Assembly: GCA_002400415.1 (NCBI GenBank)
Contig: DGQP01000005.1
Coordinates: forward strand, 287,640-351,639
Source of the DNA: Chitinophagaceae bacterium UBA4411
GTDB lineage: Bacteria > Bacteroidota > Bacteroidia > Chitinophagales > Chitinophagaceae
Direction of reading: 5' to 3'
Length of the DNA stretch: 64,000 bases
Within the stretch, counting starts at the first letter, position 1. Every line of letters begins with the position of its first letter. Below, piece after piece: positions 26,472 through 35,624 of this stretch. Below the pieces are notes generated by a model. It worked only from the letters and a program-made list of their open reading frames with translations. It ran no database searches and was not told where the DNA came from. Position numbers and translations under genes: made by a program.

Positions 26472-27512
26472 TTATGCAGTGCGTTTAATAGGTCTTGTCC
26501 GTTCTTTCATAACCGCTACGGCTTCTTCTTTACTGGTAAACATATTGTTCACATTAACGAGGTTGTCAGCCAGTTTATCATAATTCCGGGTCATTAGCCA
26601 AACAAATACATGCAGATAATGAATGCCGTCAAATACAAGTATTTTTTGTTTGGCGAACTCGTCTTTGTGCTTCATGAATTCTACGGGTATTTCAGTATAA
26701 TGTAAGGCGGGGCGGACATGGTGTACCGCATGATAGCCGTCATTCCAGCACATCTGGTTATACTTGGTGTTGATACAATTGATTGTATTGTCCTCCAGGT
26801 TATCAGGATTGACAAAAGCATGCTGAGCCCAGTTGCCCAGCATCATTACAATTCTCGCAAAAACAAAAGGAATGATGAATACCCATAAAGTAGCCTGCAG
26901 GTTTACAAAACACATAGCTATGCAGAAGATATAAAAAGAAATCTCTCCGTAACTAAGCCGCATGTAGAGTTTCTTTCTTTTCCTGTTAAACAGGTACATG
27001 AAAGTATCACGAAAACCCAGGAACAAAAAACGGCCCACATAACTGAGAAAGCCTGACAGGCTGTCTCTTTTATAAGGCAGTGTGCTGCTGGCATCATCAT
27101 GCATATTATTCTCCACATGGTGCATGGCCATATGGTGCACAAAATAGGTTTCAGGGGTATGGCCAAAGAAAGGACATACAACCCAGATCACCCAGTTGTA
27201 GATCCAGGTGTATCCTTTTTTAAACAATTTCCGGTGACTGATACAATGCAGCATTAAACCAAAACGGCCTTTGAAATACATCTGGGACACATAGAAATAA
27301 GGGATATAGGCCAACCACCAGTACCAGCCCTGTAATACAGGTGTATATAATAAAATGGCAACAGGAATAACAAGAATATGAATAGCAGTCAGCAGATGAA
27401 TGAAAGGCAGATCCCTTTTGTCATTAATGTATTTCAGCCAGAATTTTTCGTACCAGCTGTAGTTATCTTTTGGAATATAAACCGGATCTGTGATGGTGGT
27501 CAGTGCCTTCAT
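26472..27512 (-). CDS. Membrane fatty acid desaturase family protein
   Basis: 346 aa from the ATG at 27512 (a GTG 21 codons upstream at 27575 is the alternative). Three histidine clusters for a di-iron centre are present: H-C-I-S-H (89-93), H-H-M-A-M-H-H (126-132) and H-A-V-H-H (261-265). Four to six transmembrane helices surround them. Such enzymes desaturate or hydroxylate acyl chains or lipids in the inner membrane; the exact substrate is not evident. It appears to be a single-gene unit. Confidence 0.88.
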   Translation of the reverse strand: MKALTTITDPVYIPKDNYSWYEKFWLKYINDKRDLPFIHLLTAIHILVIPVAILLYTPVLQGWYWWLAYIPYFYVSQMYFKGRFGLMLHCISHRKLFKKGYTWIYNWVIWVVCPFFGHTPETYFVHHMAMHHVENNMHDDASSTLPYKRDSLSGFLSYVGRFLFLGFRDTFMYLFNRKRKKLYMRLSYGEISFYIFCIAMCFVNLQATLWVFIIPFVFARIVMMLGNWAQHAFVNPDNLEDNTINCINTKYNQMCWNDGYHAVHHVRPALHYTEIPVEFMKHKDEFAKQKILVFDGIHYLHVFVWLMTRNYDKLADNLVNVNNMFTSKEEAVAVMKERTRPIKRTA

Positions 27513-27704
27513 GAAATAGCTTAATTGATTGAAAAACGGCGCCGGTTCTACGGCTGCTATACTGCTTTTTAACACCCCGGCATCCCGGAGTTTACAAACG
27601 GCGTAAAACTAAGGGATTCCGGCTAATAAAAAACTGATTATTTGATGTTAGCTCTCTTGTAAACGTCTGGAAATCAATTATTGTTACACAAGAGGGTAAG
27701 TATT

Positions 27705-29150
27705 TTATTGTTTTAATTCAGTTTTTTGAAGCTTCATTACACCTGTATTACCGCCACCATCAAGTGTCAGGTCAACGGGTTTGTTGGAATTCCAGGCTCC
27801 CCGGGTGAAATCCGGAACCTCAACAGTTCTCGATTTTTTAGCCACAGATCTTTCACTTAAAGGAGTGATGGCACTCCATGCCGCAGCATCATACACATCC
27901 TGGTCAAGGGGTAAACCATTGCGAAGGCAGTCGATCAGCCGCCAATCCATAATGAAATCCATACCGCCGTGACCGCCCACGTCTTTGGCAATGGCACCAA
28001 TATGATTCACAATGGGGGGTGAATATCTCTTGTACAGATTATCCAGTTCTTCTTTTTTGATCCAGCTATGACCAAATGCAATTTTTTCGGGACCGGGCCA
28101 TTTTTGGGCTGCCCCTTTTGTGCCGCTGATCAAATGAATTCTTGAATAGGGCCTTATCGTTGACACATCATGCTGTAGCATAATGGTTTTGCCTTTATAT
28201 GTTCTTATGAGAGTTGTGTTCATATTTCCACGATAAGGCTTATCTGTATATTTTTTAAAAAAGTCATCCTTTGCTGCCAGCTCACTGGCCATTGCATTCA
28301 GCGAGAAATCATCCGTACTCATGCTGACAAGATGCTCTAATTTATCACCCCGGTTGATATTCATGCATTGGGCCACGGGGCCCAGGCCATGGGTGGGATA
28401 AAGGTTACCGTTACGGCCAATATTTTCCCTGAGCCGCCACATGTCGGCATAAGCATTTTTATTGAACAGCCAGTCTTTGCTCAGGTCATGTATATATGCA
28501 CCTTCTGCATGCAATACTTCCCCGAATAATCCCTGCCGGACCATATTCAGTGTCAGTAATTCGAAAAAATCATAACAGCAATTTTCGAGCATCATGCAAT
28601 GCTGTTTGGTCTTCTCTGATGTTTCCACCAGTTCCCAGCATTCATCAATGGTTTTAGCACCCGGCACTTCTATGGCTGCATGTTTTCCATTTTTCATTGC
28701 ATATACAGCAATGGGCGTATGCAACTGCCAGGGGGTTGGTGTATAAACAAGATCAATGCCGTTGTTTTCACAAACAGCCTTCCATCCTTCTTCCCCGCTG
28801 TATTCTTTTGCTTTGGGTCTGCCCATTTTTTCTAAAGTCTTTTGAGCTGCAGCTACCCGGTCGGGGTATTTATCACATAGTGCCACGATGACGGCACCGT
28901 CAATATAACTTAAACGTTCAACAGCATCGCTTCCTCTTTGCCCAAGGCCGATCACAGCAATACGAACCGTTGCTATTTTCGGAGCTGCATAGCCACACAT
29001 GTTGAACCGTTGTCTCCCTTTTTCCCATGAAGCTGATCTTTCAATCTCTTCATCTGTTGCTGCTATCGCAGCAATAGAAGGAAGGCCGGTAGCTAACAGC
29101 CCGCCGCCAACAGCCATCCGGCGTAAAAATTTCCTGCGGTCATTATTCAT
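27705..29150 (-). CDS. Tat-exported Gfo/Idh/MocA oxidoreductase, GH109-like alpha-N-acetylgalactosaminidase
   Basis: 481 aa from the ATG at 29150, where M-N-N-D-R-R-K-F-L-R-R gives a twin-arginine signal. The NAD-binding fold follows (A-V-I-G-L-G-Q-R-G). The run C-M-M-L-E-N-C-C-Y-D-F-F-E, the E-G-A-Y-I-H-D-L segment and P-T-H-G-L-G-P-V match GH109 enzymes, which cleave alpha-GalNAc by an NAD-dependent mechanism. GH109 hydrolases and plain oxidoreductases of this family are hard to separate by eye, so activity is provisional. Confidence 0.85.
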   Translation of the reverse strand: MNNDRRKFLRRMAVGGGLLATGLPSIAAIAATDEEIERSASWEKGRQRFNMCGYAAPKIATVRIAVIGLGQRGSDAVERLSYIDGAVIVALCDKYPDRVAAAQKTLEKMGRPKAKEYSGEEGWKAVCENNGIDLVYTPTPWQLHTPIAVYAMKNGKHAAIEVPGAKTIDECWELVETSEKTKQHCMMLENCCYDFFELLTLNMVRQGLFGEVLHAEGAYIHDLSKDWLFNKNAYADMWRLRENIGRNGNLYPTHGLGPVAQCMNINRGDKLEHLVSMSTDDFSLNAMASELAAKDDFFKKYTDKPYRGNMNTTLIRTYKGKTIMLQHDVSTIRPYSRIHLISGTKGAAQKWPGPEKIAFGHSWIKKEELDNLYKRYSPPIVNHIGAIAKDVGGHGGMDFIMDWRLIDCLRNGLPLDQDVYDAAAWSAITPLSERSVAKKSRTVEVPDFTRGAWNSNKPVDLTLDGGGNTGVMKLQKTELKQ

Positions 29151-29519
29151 ATCCGTTTTATTGAGTTGCTGCAAGTTTATGAAATAATCAATAGAATGTT
29201 ATAACACCTGAAATTCAGACAATCGTTTGAGAAATTGCAGTAAATACAACAAAACCTGTTTTTTCACTTCTGCTAAGCGGGAGTTTTTACCTGTAACAAA
29301 TTGTACGCAAAAATGAACAGTGTTTGCCCGGTATAAATCCGCTGTGGATAAGCTGGCTTTGGCAATGTGTTTGCCGCTTATTGAATAGGCCACCATAACT
29401 ATTAAAATCCATACATATGAAAATAACAATGGCGGTAAATGTGCTTATCATCCTGCTTTATTATGTGGTGCTGCTGATAGCAGCGTGAGGATGGTCACAC
29501 CAATTTCTGGGTAGTTTAT
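29151..29519. other. 369-bp intergenic region between GH109-like gene and trmD
   Basis: No long frame has convincing protein character. A minus-strand frame (29199-29429, 76 aa) lacks family features. A 24-codon plus-strand frame for a hydrophobic peptide is listed separately. No promoter, hairpin or tRNA stands out. Confidence 0.5.
29417..29488 (+). CDS. Possible tiny hydrophobic peptide (23 aa)
   Basis: ATG-initiated frame: M-K-I-T-M-A-V-N-V then an unbroken hydrophobic run (L-I-I-L-L-Y-Y-V-V-L-L-I-A-A) to TGA. The composition is that of a single transmembrane helix with a Lys near the start, like known small membrane peptides. No ribosome-binding site or promoter is evident and chance cannot be excluded. 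Confidence 0.25.
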   Translation: MKITMAVNVLIILLYYVVLLIAA

Positions 29520-30200
29520 CTACTGGTTATCCAGCAGGTCAGGTCTTCTGTCCCTTGTTCGTTGTAATGACTGTTCATGCCGCCAATCTTCAATCAGGCG
29601 GTGATTACCGCTCATAAGTACATCCGGTACTTTCCAGCCCCTGAAATCAACAGGTCTGCTGTATACAGGAGGAGCTAACAGGTTATCCTGGAAAGAGTCA
29701 AAAAGGGCAGATGTTTCATCATTTAGCACACCGGGCAATAAACGGCCGATGGCATCTACTAAGATGGCAGCAGGTAGTTCACCTCCGCTCAGTACAAAAT
29801 CACCGATGGAAATTTCCTTAGTAACAAAATGGTCACGAATACGCTGATCAATACCTTTATAATGCCCGCAGATCAGCAGCAGGTTTTCTTTTAATGATAA
29901 TGTATTGACTGTTTTTTGCTTCAATTGCTCTCCATCCGGTGTCAGGAATATGATCTCATCGTAAGTCCTGGCAACAGATAATTCTTCAATGGCTTTAGCA
30001 AGTGGTTCACACATCATCACCATGCCGGCACCACCGCCATACTGGTAATCATCCACCTGCCCGTATTCATTAACAGCCCATTTTCTCAACTGGTGGATCT
30101 CTACGGTCAGCAGGCCTTTCTCCTGTGCCCTTTTCATAATGCTGTGGCTCAGGGGGCTTTCCAGCAGTTCCGGTAAAACGGTGAGAATATCAATATGCAT
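29520..30200 (-). CDS. trmD: tRNA (guanine-37-N1)-methyltransferase
   Basis: 226-aa SPOUT-class enzyme methylating G37 of tRNAs, which prevents frameshifting. The knot region shows Y-Q-Y-G-G-G-A-G-M-V-M, I-C-G-H-Y-K-G-I-D-Q-R and S-I-G-D-F-V-L-S-G-G-E-L-P-A, all TrmD signatures. In many bacteria trmD follows rpsP and rimM; here it stands alone, about 26 kb from them. A good promoter abuts the ATG, suggesting a leaderless or nearly leaderless mRNA. Confidence 0.96.
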   Translation of the reverse strand: MHIDILTVLPELLESPLSHSIMKRAQEKGLLTVEIHQLRKWAVNEYGQVDDYQYGGGAGMVMMCEPLAKAIEELSVARTYDEIIFLTPDGEQLKQKTVNTLSLKENLLLICGHYKGIDQRIRDHFVTKEISIGDFVLSGGELPAAILVDAIGRLLPGVLNDETSALFDSFQDNLLAPPVYSRPVDFRGWKVPDVLMSGNHRLIEDWRHEQSLQRTRDRRPDLLDNQ

Positions 30201-30204
30201 GGGA

Positions 30205-30237
30205 CAAAGATAGAAACTTGAACTTTACCGGGACAAA
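30205..30237 (-). promoter_or_regulatory. trmD promoter, apparently giving a leaderless transcript
   Basis: TATCTTTG (30212-30205, minus strand) matches TAnnTTTG and TTTG (30237-30234) lies 21 bp upstream. The -7 element ends 4 bp before the trmD ATG (30200), so transcription should start at or next to the A of the start codon. Confidence 0.5.
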
Positions 30238-30418
30238 GCCGGGCTTACAGAACTAATAGAGTTTTAATCCGGTGCTGGTCAGCCAGCGGCAGGTTTACAG
30301 GAATTTTGCAACCGGGCTCATCAATATTGCTGACTGCGGGAACAACCATTAATTTTTACGTATTGATGTATGCCATAAAATTATTTATTCTTAAACAAGC
30401 CATTAACTTTATAAAATA

Positions 30419-31114
30419 ATGACACTGGATATAAATATTCTTATTGTTGAGGACGAAAAAAAGATAGCTGATTCGCTAAAGCAGGGACTTACGGAAAACA
30501 GTTTCCTGGCGGAAGTGGCTTATGACGGGGTGATGGGTTGGAAATTGTTCCGCAACCAGCCTTTTGATCTTGTAATCCTTGATATCAACCTGCCAGGTAT
30601 GAATGGCTATGAATTATGTAAAGCTATCCGTTCGGCAAATGATGCTGTGCCTGTTGTAATGCTGACTGCAATGAGTGCCGTAGAGGATAAGATAGAAGGA
30701 TTTGATGCCGGGGCCGATGATTATATCATTAAGCCGTTTGATTTCAGGGAATTGCTGGTACGCATCCGGGCACTGCTCAAACGAATTCACGCAACTGTTG
30801 CTACGGGTACTTTGTTAAAGGCCGGTGACCTTGTTATGAACCTGGATAGTAAAGAAGTGATGAGAAATGAACAAATTATCTCGTTGACCGCAAAAGAATT
30901 CCAACTGCTGGAGTACCTGCTGCGAAATAAGAACCGGGTGGTATCCCGGGCTGATATTGCCCTGCAGGTCTGGGATATTGATTTTGATACCCGTACCAAT
31001 GTGATAGATGTGTACGTAAATTATCTCCGGAAGAAAATCGATAAAGGGTTTGATGAACCGCTTATTCATACCCAGGTGGGAATGGGTTATATCCTGAAAG
31101 ATAAGAGTGGATGA
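30419..31114 (+). CDS. OmpR-family response regulator
   Basis: 231 aa: receiver domain with D55 (L-V-I-L-D-I-N-L-P-G), T83 region V-V-M-L-T-A and K105 in I-I-K-P-F, then a winged-helix DNA-binding domain (about 135-228) with Y-V-N-Y-L-R-K-K-I-D. It resembles CusR/RprY-type regulators. The stop overlaps the start of the downstream kinase by 4 bp (ATGA), so the pair is coupled. Confidence 0.95.
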   Translation: MTLDINILIVEDEKKIADSLKQGLTENSFLAEVAYDGVMGWKLFRNQPFDLVILDINLPGMNGYELCKAIRSANDAVPVVMLTAMSAVEDKIEGFDAGADDYIIKPFDFRELLVRIRALLKRIHATVATGTLLKAGDLVMNLDSKEVMRNEQIISLTAKEFQLLEYLLRNKNRVVSRADIALQVWDIDFDTRTNVIDVYVNYLRKKIDKGFDEPLIHTQVGMGYILKDKSG

Positions 31115-32487
31115 AATTATCAGTCAAAATAAACCTCCTGTTTACAGCAATTGTTTCTGGTATTGTACTGGTAATTGCTGTTATTATCTATAATATCAGT
31201 GATCAGAATATTCAAAAAGACTTCCGGAAAAGATTACAAACCCGAGCAGCACGGACAGCCTACCAGTATAACCTGTTTAAGAATGACACGACGAACCTGC
31301 TTAAATCACTGGATTCAACATCGCCGGCTGCATTGATCAATAAGAATATCAACATTTATGACAAGAAAGGGAACATTTTTTATGAATACCATGATAATGG
31401 CACTTCTCTGATCAATGTTGATAAGGCGAGGTTTGATCAACTGGAAACGGATAGTATTATTTTCTTTACGTATGGCGCCAAAGATGTTTGCATGCTGAAA
31501 GCTGCATCTGATGGCTTTCCCTATACTGTGTTAGCAGCGGCGGAGAATGCGGCAGGCCAGGAGTATATCAGTAACCTGAAAAAACTATTCCTTGTTTACC
31601 TGCCTGTTGCATTACTATTTACGATACTTGCCGGATTCCTTTTTGCTCGAAGCCTGGTGAAACCTATTAACCAAACAATCCGGGACGTTCAATTGATTAC
31701 TTCACAAAATCTCTCTCATCGTCTTTATGCCGGCAGTAAGAGGGATGAATTTTCCCAGCTCAATGGAACATTTAATGATTTGCTGGACAGGCTGGAAGAG
31801 TCTTTTGCTATTCAAAGAAGGTTTATTTCCAATGCATCTCATGAATTATCAACTCCGCTGACTTCGGTTTCCAGCCAGATAGAAGTGGCCTTGTTGCATA
31901 ACCGCAGCAATGAAGAGTACCGCCGGGTTTTGGTTTCTGTGCTGGAAGATATTAAGGAACTTCATCAGCTTACTAAAACACTGCTGGAGATCGCTAATGC
32001 AGGAACACATGGCGCCATTTCACTCGACAAAGTGAGGATCGATGAGGTATTACTGAAGGCGCACAGTGAAACAACCCGGCAATATAGCGGGTATAATGTT
32101 TCGCTTGAGTTCAGTGAATTGCCGGAAGATGAAAATGAATGCCTCGTATTCGGGAATGTTCACCTGCTGCAAAGTGCCTTCAGGAATATCATGGAAAACG
32201 GATGTAAATATTCTCCTGACAGGTCTGTGCATGTTCAATTGTTTTTTAAAACAGATAAAGCAGAGGTCAGTTTTACCAACAAAGGAGATATTATACCCGA
32301 AGATGAAATGAATCGTTTTTTTGAGCCTTTTTACCGGGGGGGGAATGCGGAAGGAAAACCCGGCGTTGGTCTTGGGTTAACATTAACAAAGCGGATCATT
32401 AATTTACATAAAGGCACACTTTCCATATCATCTGAGCCTGGCCGGGGAACTGTTTTTACAATCATCCTCCCTACAATGCTTCGCTGA
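31111..32487 (+). CDS. Sensor histidine kinase (HAMP type)
   Basis: 458 aa with helices at about 7-27 and 158-180 flanking a roughly 130-residue periplasmic sensor, then HAMP (181-235). The HisKA site is H244 in N-A-S-H-E-L-S-T-P-L. ATP-binding boxes are N-I-M-E-N-G-C-K-Y-S, G-V-G-L-G-L-T-L-T and G-R-G-T-V-F. It pairs with the preceding regulator. The linked stress protein and low-oxygen genes hint at a stress signal, but the ligand is unknown. Confidence 0.95.
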   Translation: MKLSVKINLLFTAIVSGIVLVIAVIIYNISDQNIQKDFRKRLQTRAARTAYQYNLFKNDTTNLLKSLDSTSPAALINKNINIYDKKGNIFYEYHDNGTSLINVDKARFDQLETDSIIFFTYGAKDVCMLKAASDGFPYTVLAAAENAAGQEYISNLKKLFLVYLPVALLFTILAGFLFARSLVKPINQTIRDVQLITSQNLSHRLYAGSKRDEFSQLNGTFNDLLDRLEESFAIQRRFISNASHELSTPLTSVSSQIEVALLHNRSNEEYRRVLVSVLEDIKELHQLTKTLLEIANAGTHGAISLDKVRIDEVLLKAHSETTRQYSGYNVSLEFSELPEDENECLVFGNVHLLQSAFRNIMENGCKYSPDRSVHVQLFFKTDKAEVSFTNKGDIIPEDEMNRFFEPFYRGGNAEGKPGVGLGLTLTKRIINLHKGTLSISSEPGRGTVFTIILPTMLR

Positions 32488-32565
32488 CCTTCTAACTCCT
32501 TTCTAATCATAACTTAATTCCTTTTTTAGCTAAGGGCAGTAATTTGTAGTCATTCAAATCAATGA

Positions 32566-33417
32566 ATGCAAAAACTGTTTGCTCATATTCTGGTGCCGGT
32601 TGGCTTTAACAGGAATACCAATCTTGTAATGGAAAAGGCAATACAGGTGGCTAATTACCTGGGGTGCGATATCCACCTGTTATATGTATGGACACCCTAC
32701 CTGCCTTTTTCTGTTTTTTATGATGGGTATTTTTCAACACCCGCTTTCTTCATTACAGAAGATAAAGCTATGAGCAGGATGAAAAAGTTAGTCAGTAAAT
32801 ACCGGCCCCGTTTGAGGGAGGGCCTGACGCTTAAAGCATCAGTAAGGTCGGGGAATTGGGATATACTGATGAAAGAGCTGATTATTACACAGCATATTGA
32901 TCTTGTAATGATCCCGAAACATAAAAAGAAATTTTTTGGAGCTTTATTATATGAAGTTGATGTTAATGAATTGTCGCTAAAATCACAGTGCCCGATCCTT
33001 ACAGTAACCAGGAATTTCAATATAGAAAATTTGCAGCATATAGTCGTTCCGATAAATGATTCTTTACCAGTAAGAAAGTTGTCGGTCGCCACCCGGCTGG
33101 CCAGCCAGTTCAATGGCATGATACATCTGATGGGACACCGCAGCAACCGGTATGCTGAAGATAAGCGTAATGTAAAATACCTGACCATGGCCTATCAGCT
33201 ATTAAGGGATTATGCAGAAGTCAGGGTTCATTGTTCTTCAAAAGAGGGAAAAAATGTGGCTGAGGATACGCTGGCGTATGCAACGAATATCCAGGCAGAC
33301 CTTATTGTGGTGAACTCAGGTAATGAATCAATTTTAAAGGGATGGTTTAGCAGGTGGTTTGGCAATTATTTATACAAGCGTTCAGCTATACCAGTACTGA
33401 CTATCGCACCTAAATGA
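32566..33417 (+). CDS. Tandem universal stress protein (UspA superfamily)
   Basis: 283 aa made of two Usp domains (about 1-150 and 155-283). The first opens F-A-H-I-L-V-P-V-G-F and the second H-I-V-V-P-I-N-D-S, the standard first strand. The C-terminal G-2-x-G-9-x-G-S ATP loop is poorly conserved (G-W-F-S-R-W-F-G-N), so ATP binding is doubtful. It lies 78 bp after the kinase and 29 bp before the TPR gene, and could be read from the two-component operon. Confidence 0.85.
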   Translation: MQKLFAHILVPVGFNRNTNLVMEKAIQVANYLGCDIHLLYVWTPYLPFSVFYDGYFSTPAFFITEDKAMSRMKKLVSKYRPRLREGLTLKASVRSGNWDILMKELIITQHIDLVMIPKHKKKFFGALLYEVDVNELSLKSQCPILTVTRNFNIENLQHIVVPINDSLPVRKLSVATRLASQFNGMIHLMGHRSNRYAEDKRNVKYLTMAYQLLRDYAEVRVHCSSKEGKNVAEDTLAYATNIQADLIVVNSGNESILKGWFSRWFGNYLYKRSAIPVLTIAPK

Positions 33418-33446
33418 TAATACCCCGCATCACTTAAAAAAATAAC

Positions 33447-35057
33447 ATGAATTATTTATTTGTAATTATAGCATTGTTTGTTTCCATAAATTCTGTTGCC
33501 CAGGACACGGAAGAAATTGTTCAGCTGATAGATAATGAGCGGTATGCCAGTGCTGAAAAAATTCTGGAATCTGCCATCCGGGAAAATGGCCCGGAACCGT
33601 CCTTAAACTACCTCATGGTAAAAACCTACCTCGGGCTAGATAAAGAAGAAGATGCGAAAAAATTTGTTGAAGGAATTAAACTTTATGAAGCAGGAGCGGA
33701 TCCGCTGAGTAAGGTATCCTACGCACATTACAAACTAAGGGAAGGGGATAGGGAGGCTGCTTTTAAGATAGTTGAAGAAGTGCTGGCAGATAAAAAAAAT
33801 AAAAAAAATATTCAGTTGCTGCTGGCAATAGCCGATGTGATGATAAGCGAAGAAAACGGTGATAATAATTTTGTACTTGATTTATTAAAGCAGGCTGAAA
33901 AATATGACAAAAAAAATCCCGAAATAAATTTATTGCAGGGAATGGCTTACAGGAAATTGAAGGATGCTTCTTCCGCGTATCTCTGTTATATGGAAGCTCT
34001 GAAAAAAGACCCTGATAATGTAAAAGCTCATTACCTGACCGGGAAAATTTTCAGCAATCAGAAAAACCCTGAAGTTTACCTGGATCATTATATGAAGGCC
34101 TATGCAATTGATTCAAATTATGCACCAGTGCTGGAGGAATTGTATGATCACTATTATTTCAGGGATGTAAAACTTGCTAAGAAATACCTGGAAAAATTTA
34201 TAGCTGCCTCAGATTATTCATTGCAAAACGACTACAGACTTACCGACCTGCAGTACCTTACTGGAGAGTACCAAAAAGCAATTAATTCATCTTTTGCAAT
34301 TCTTGACAGGGAGAAGAATGAAGCCCAGCCCAGGCTTTTTAAACTGATTGCCTATTCTTATGCAGCGACAGGCGACTCTGCCAGGGCAACCTCATACCTT
34401 AATGATTATTTAAGTAAGGCGGGTTCCGAAAACTGGATCGCGAAAGATTTTGTTTTCAGGGCAGTATTATCAGACCGTATTCCGGGTAATGAAGCTGAAA
34501 CGATCCTGTATTACAAAAAAGCGGCAGAACTGGATAGTATTGCGGCAAACAGGGTTAGCTATGCTGAACAATTAGCAAAACTGTATAAATCGATGTCTGA
34601 TTATAAGCAGCAGTCGTATTGGTTAGAAAAGGTGTACAGCTGGAAAGAACGGCCATCAAATATTGACCTCTTTAATTGGGGGCTTGCAGTATATAATGCC
34701 CAGAATTATCCCGGGGCTGATTCAGTTTTCATAATATATACGACAACTTACCCGGATAATATTTATGGATATTATTGGCGGGCAACAATAAATGCTGCCA
34801 TTGATACGGCTATGGAGCAAGGGCTGGCCGTACCACATTATCAAAAAGTAACCGAGATAGCTGAAAAAGATATAAAGACTAATAAGGCAATGTTGTTAAA
34901 AGCCTATAGTTACCTGGCAGTATTTGAGGCAAATAATACAAAAGATTACCCGGTGGCATTGAGCTTATTCAAAAAATACCAGGCGCTGGAACCGGGTAAT
35001 GCTAATATTAATAAATATATCGAAGCCCTGGAAAAGTGGATTGCTGAAGGGAAATAG
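33447..35057 (+). CDS. Exported tetratricopeptide-repeat protein
   Basis: 536 aa with a signal peptide (1-18, ending S-V-A-Q) and helical repeats across most of its length (for example A-E-K-I-L-E-S-A-I, A-Y-L-C-Y-M-E-A-L-K-K-D-P-D-N-V, A-L-S-L-F-K-K-Y-Q-A-L-E-P-G). TPR proteins hold complexes together; no enzymatic domain is present. It ends in a bidirectional terminator, closing the regulator-kinase-Usp-TPR unit. Confidence 0.85.
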   Translation: MNYLFVIIALFVSINSVAQDTEEIVQLIDNERYASAEKILESAIRENGPEPSLNYLMVKTYLGLDKEEDAKKFVEGIKLYEAGADPLSKVSYAHYKLREGDREAAFKIVEEVLADKKNKKNIQLLLAIADVMISEENGDNNFVLDLLKQAEKYDKKNPEINLLQGMAYRKLKDASSAYLCYMEALKKDPDNVKAHYLTGKIFSNQKNPEVYLDHYMKAYAIDSNYAPVLEELYDHYYFRDVKLAKKYLEKFIAASDYSLQNDYRLTDLQYLTGEYQKAINSSFAILDREKNEAQPRLFKLIAYSYAATGDSARATSYLNDYLSKAGSENWIAKDFVFRAVLSDRIPGNEAETILYYKKAAELDSIAANRVSYAEQLAKLYKSMSDYKQQSYWLEKVYSWKERPSNIDLFNWGLAVYNAQNYPGADSVFIIYTTTYPDNIYGYYWRATINAAIDTAMEQGLAVPHYQKVTEIAEKDIKTNKAMLLKAYSYLAVFEANNTKDYPVALSLFKKYQALEPGNANINKYIEALEKWIAEGK

Positions 35058-35082
35058 TTTTTTTTCATGAGTGGTGTGTAGT

Positions 35083-35111
35083 AAAAGGCTGCCTGGCAAC
35101 GGGCAGCTTTT
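35083..35111. terminator. Bidirectional intrinsic terminator
   Basis: Stem AAAAGGCTGCC / GGGCAGCTTTT (one offset G) between the convergent TPR and lipoprotein genes, with A and T tracts at the stem ends. Confidence 0.75.
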
Positions 35112-35490
35112 AATTTCCTGTAACCAGTACGGTGGCCCTGTTCTCGTTGGCTGAATTGTCTTTGGCGATCACCTGGATTTTATATTCAATTCCGCTTTGT
35201 GCAATAAAATTTTCATTTAGTGTATAGGTGGCCGATACAGGATAGCGATGAATATCTACCAGTAAGGCACCTGTATTGTTATTGGAAATGTGTACATGTA
35301 CTTCTGCAAGTTGTTTATTATCGCTGAGTGTTCCTGTAATGTTCACTGGCTGGCCCGCATTGAAGGTCTGGTTATTCAGGGGAGTTGATATAATAACAAC
35401 AGGCAGTATGCTGTCAGCCTCTGCGCTGCTGTTTTTGGAGCAGGAAGCTCCTAAAAGAAGAACATATAACAGGGTATTTCGTCTCTTCAC
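35110..35490 (-). CDS. Small lipoprotein with Ig-like/cadherin-type domain
   Basis: About 126 aa from the GTG at 35490, giving M-K-R-R-N-T-L-L-Y-V-L-L-L-G-A-S-C: a lipoprotein signal with lipobox L-G-A-S-C. A TTG at 35508 is an alternative start. The mature part (P-V-V-I-I-S-T-P-L-N-N-Q-T-F-N-A-G, then D-N-S-A-N-E-N) is one beta-sandwich module of the type found in Bacteroidota surface lipoproteins. The function is unknown. Confidence 0.72.
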   Translation of the reverse strand: MKRRNTLLYVLLLGASCSKNSSAEADSILPVVIISTPLNNQTFNAGQPVNITGTLSDNKQLAEVHVHISNNNTGALLVDIHRYPVSATYTLNENFIAQSGIEYKIQVIAKDNSANENRATVLVTGN

Positions 35491-35624
35491 AATTATGAAG
35501 ATACGCAAAAGAGGCTGAAGGATAAGCGTATAGCTGTTTTGGTGATGTTCATCATTAATAAGAATGACGCAGGTCAGAAGATAGCAAACGATGCCTTTAT
35601 AGATTTACCATATATTTTGTTTTT

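Noticed and set aside
29199..29429. 76-codon minus-strand frame between the GH109-like gene and trmD
   Set aside because: Composition does not look like a folded protein, no family features, no promoter or ribosome site, and it overlaps the more plausible tiny plus-strand frame.
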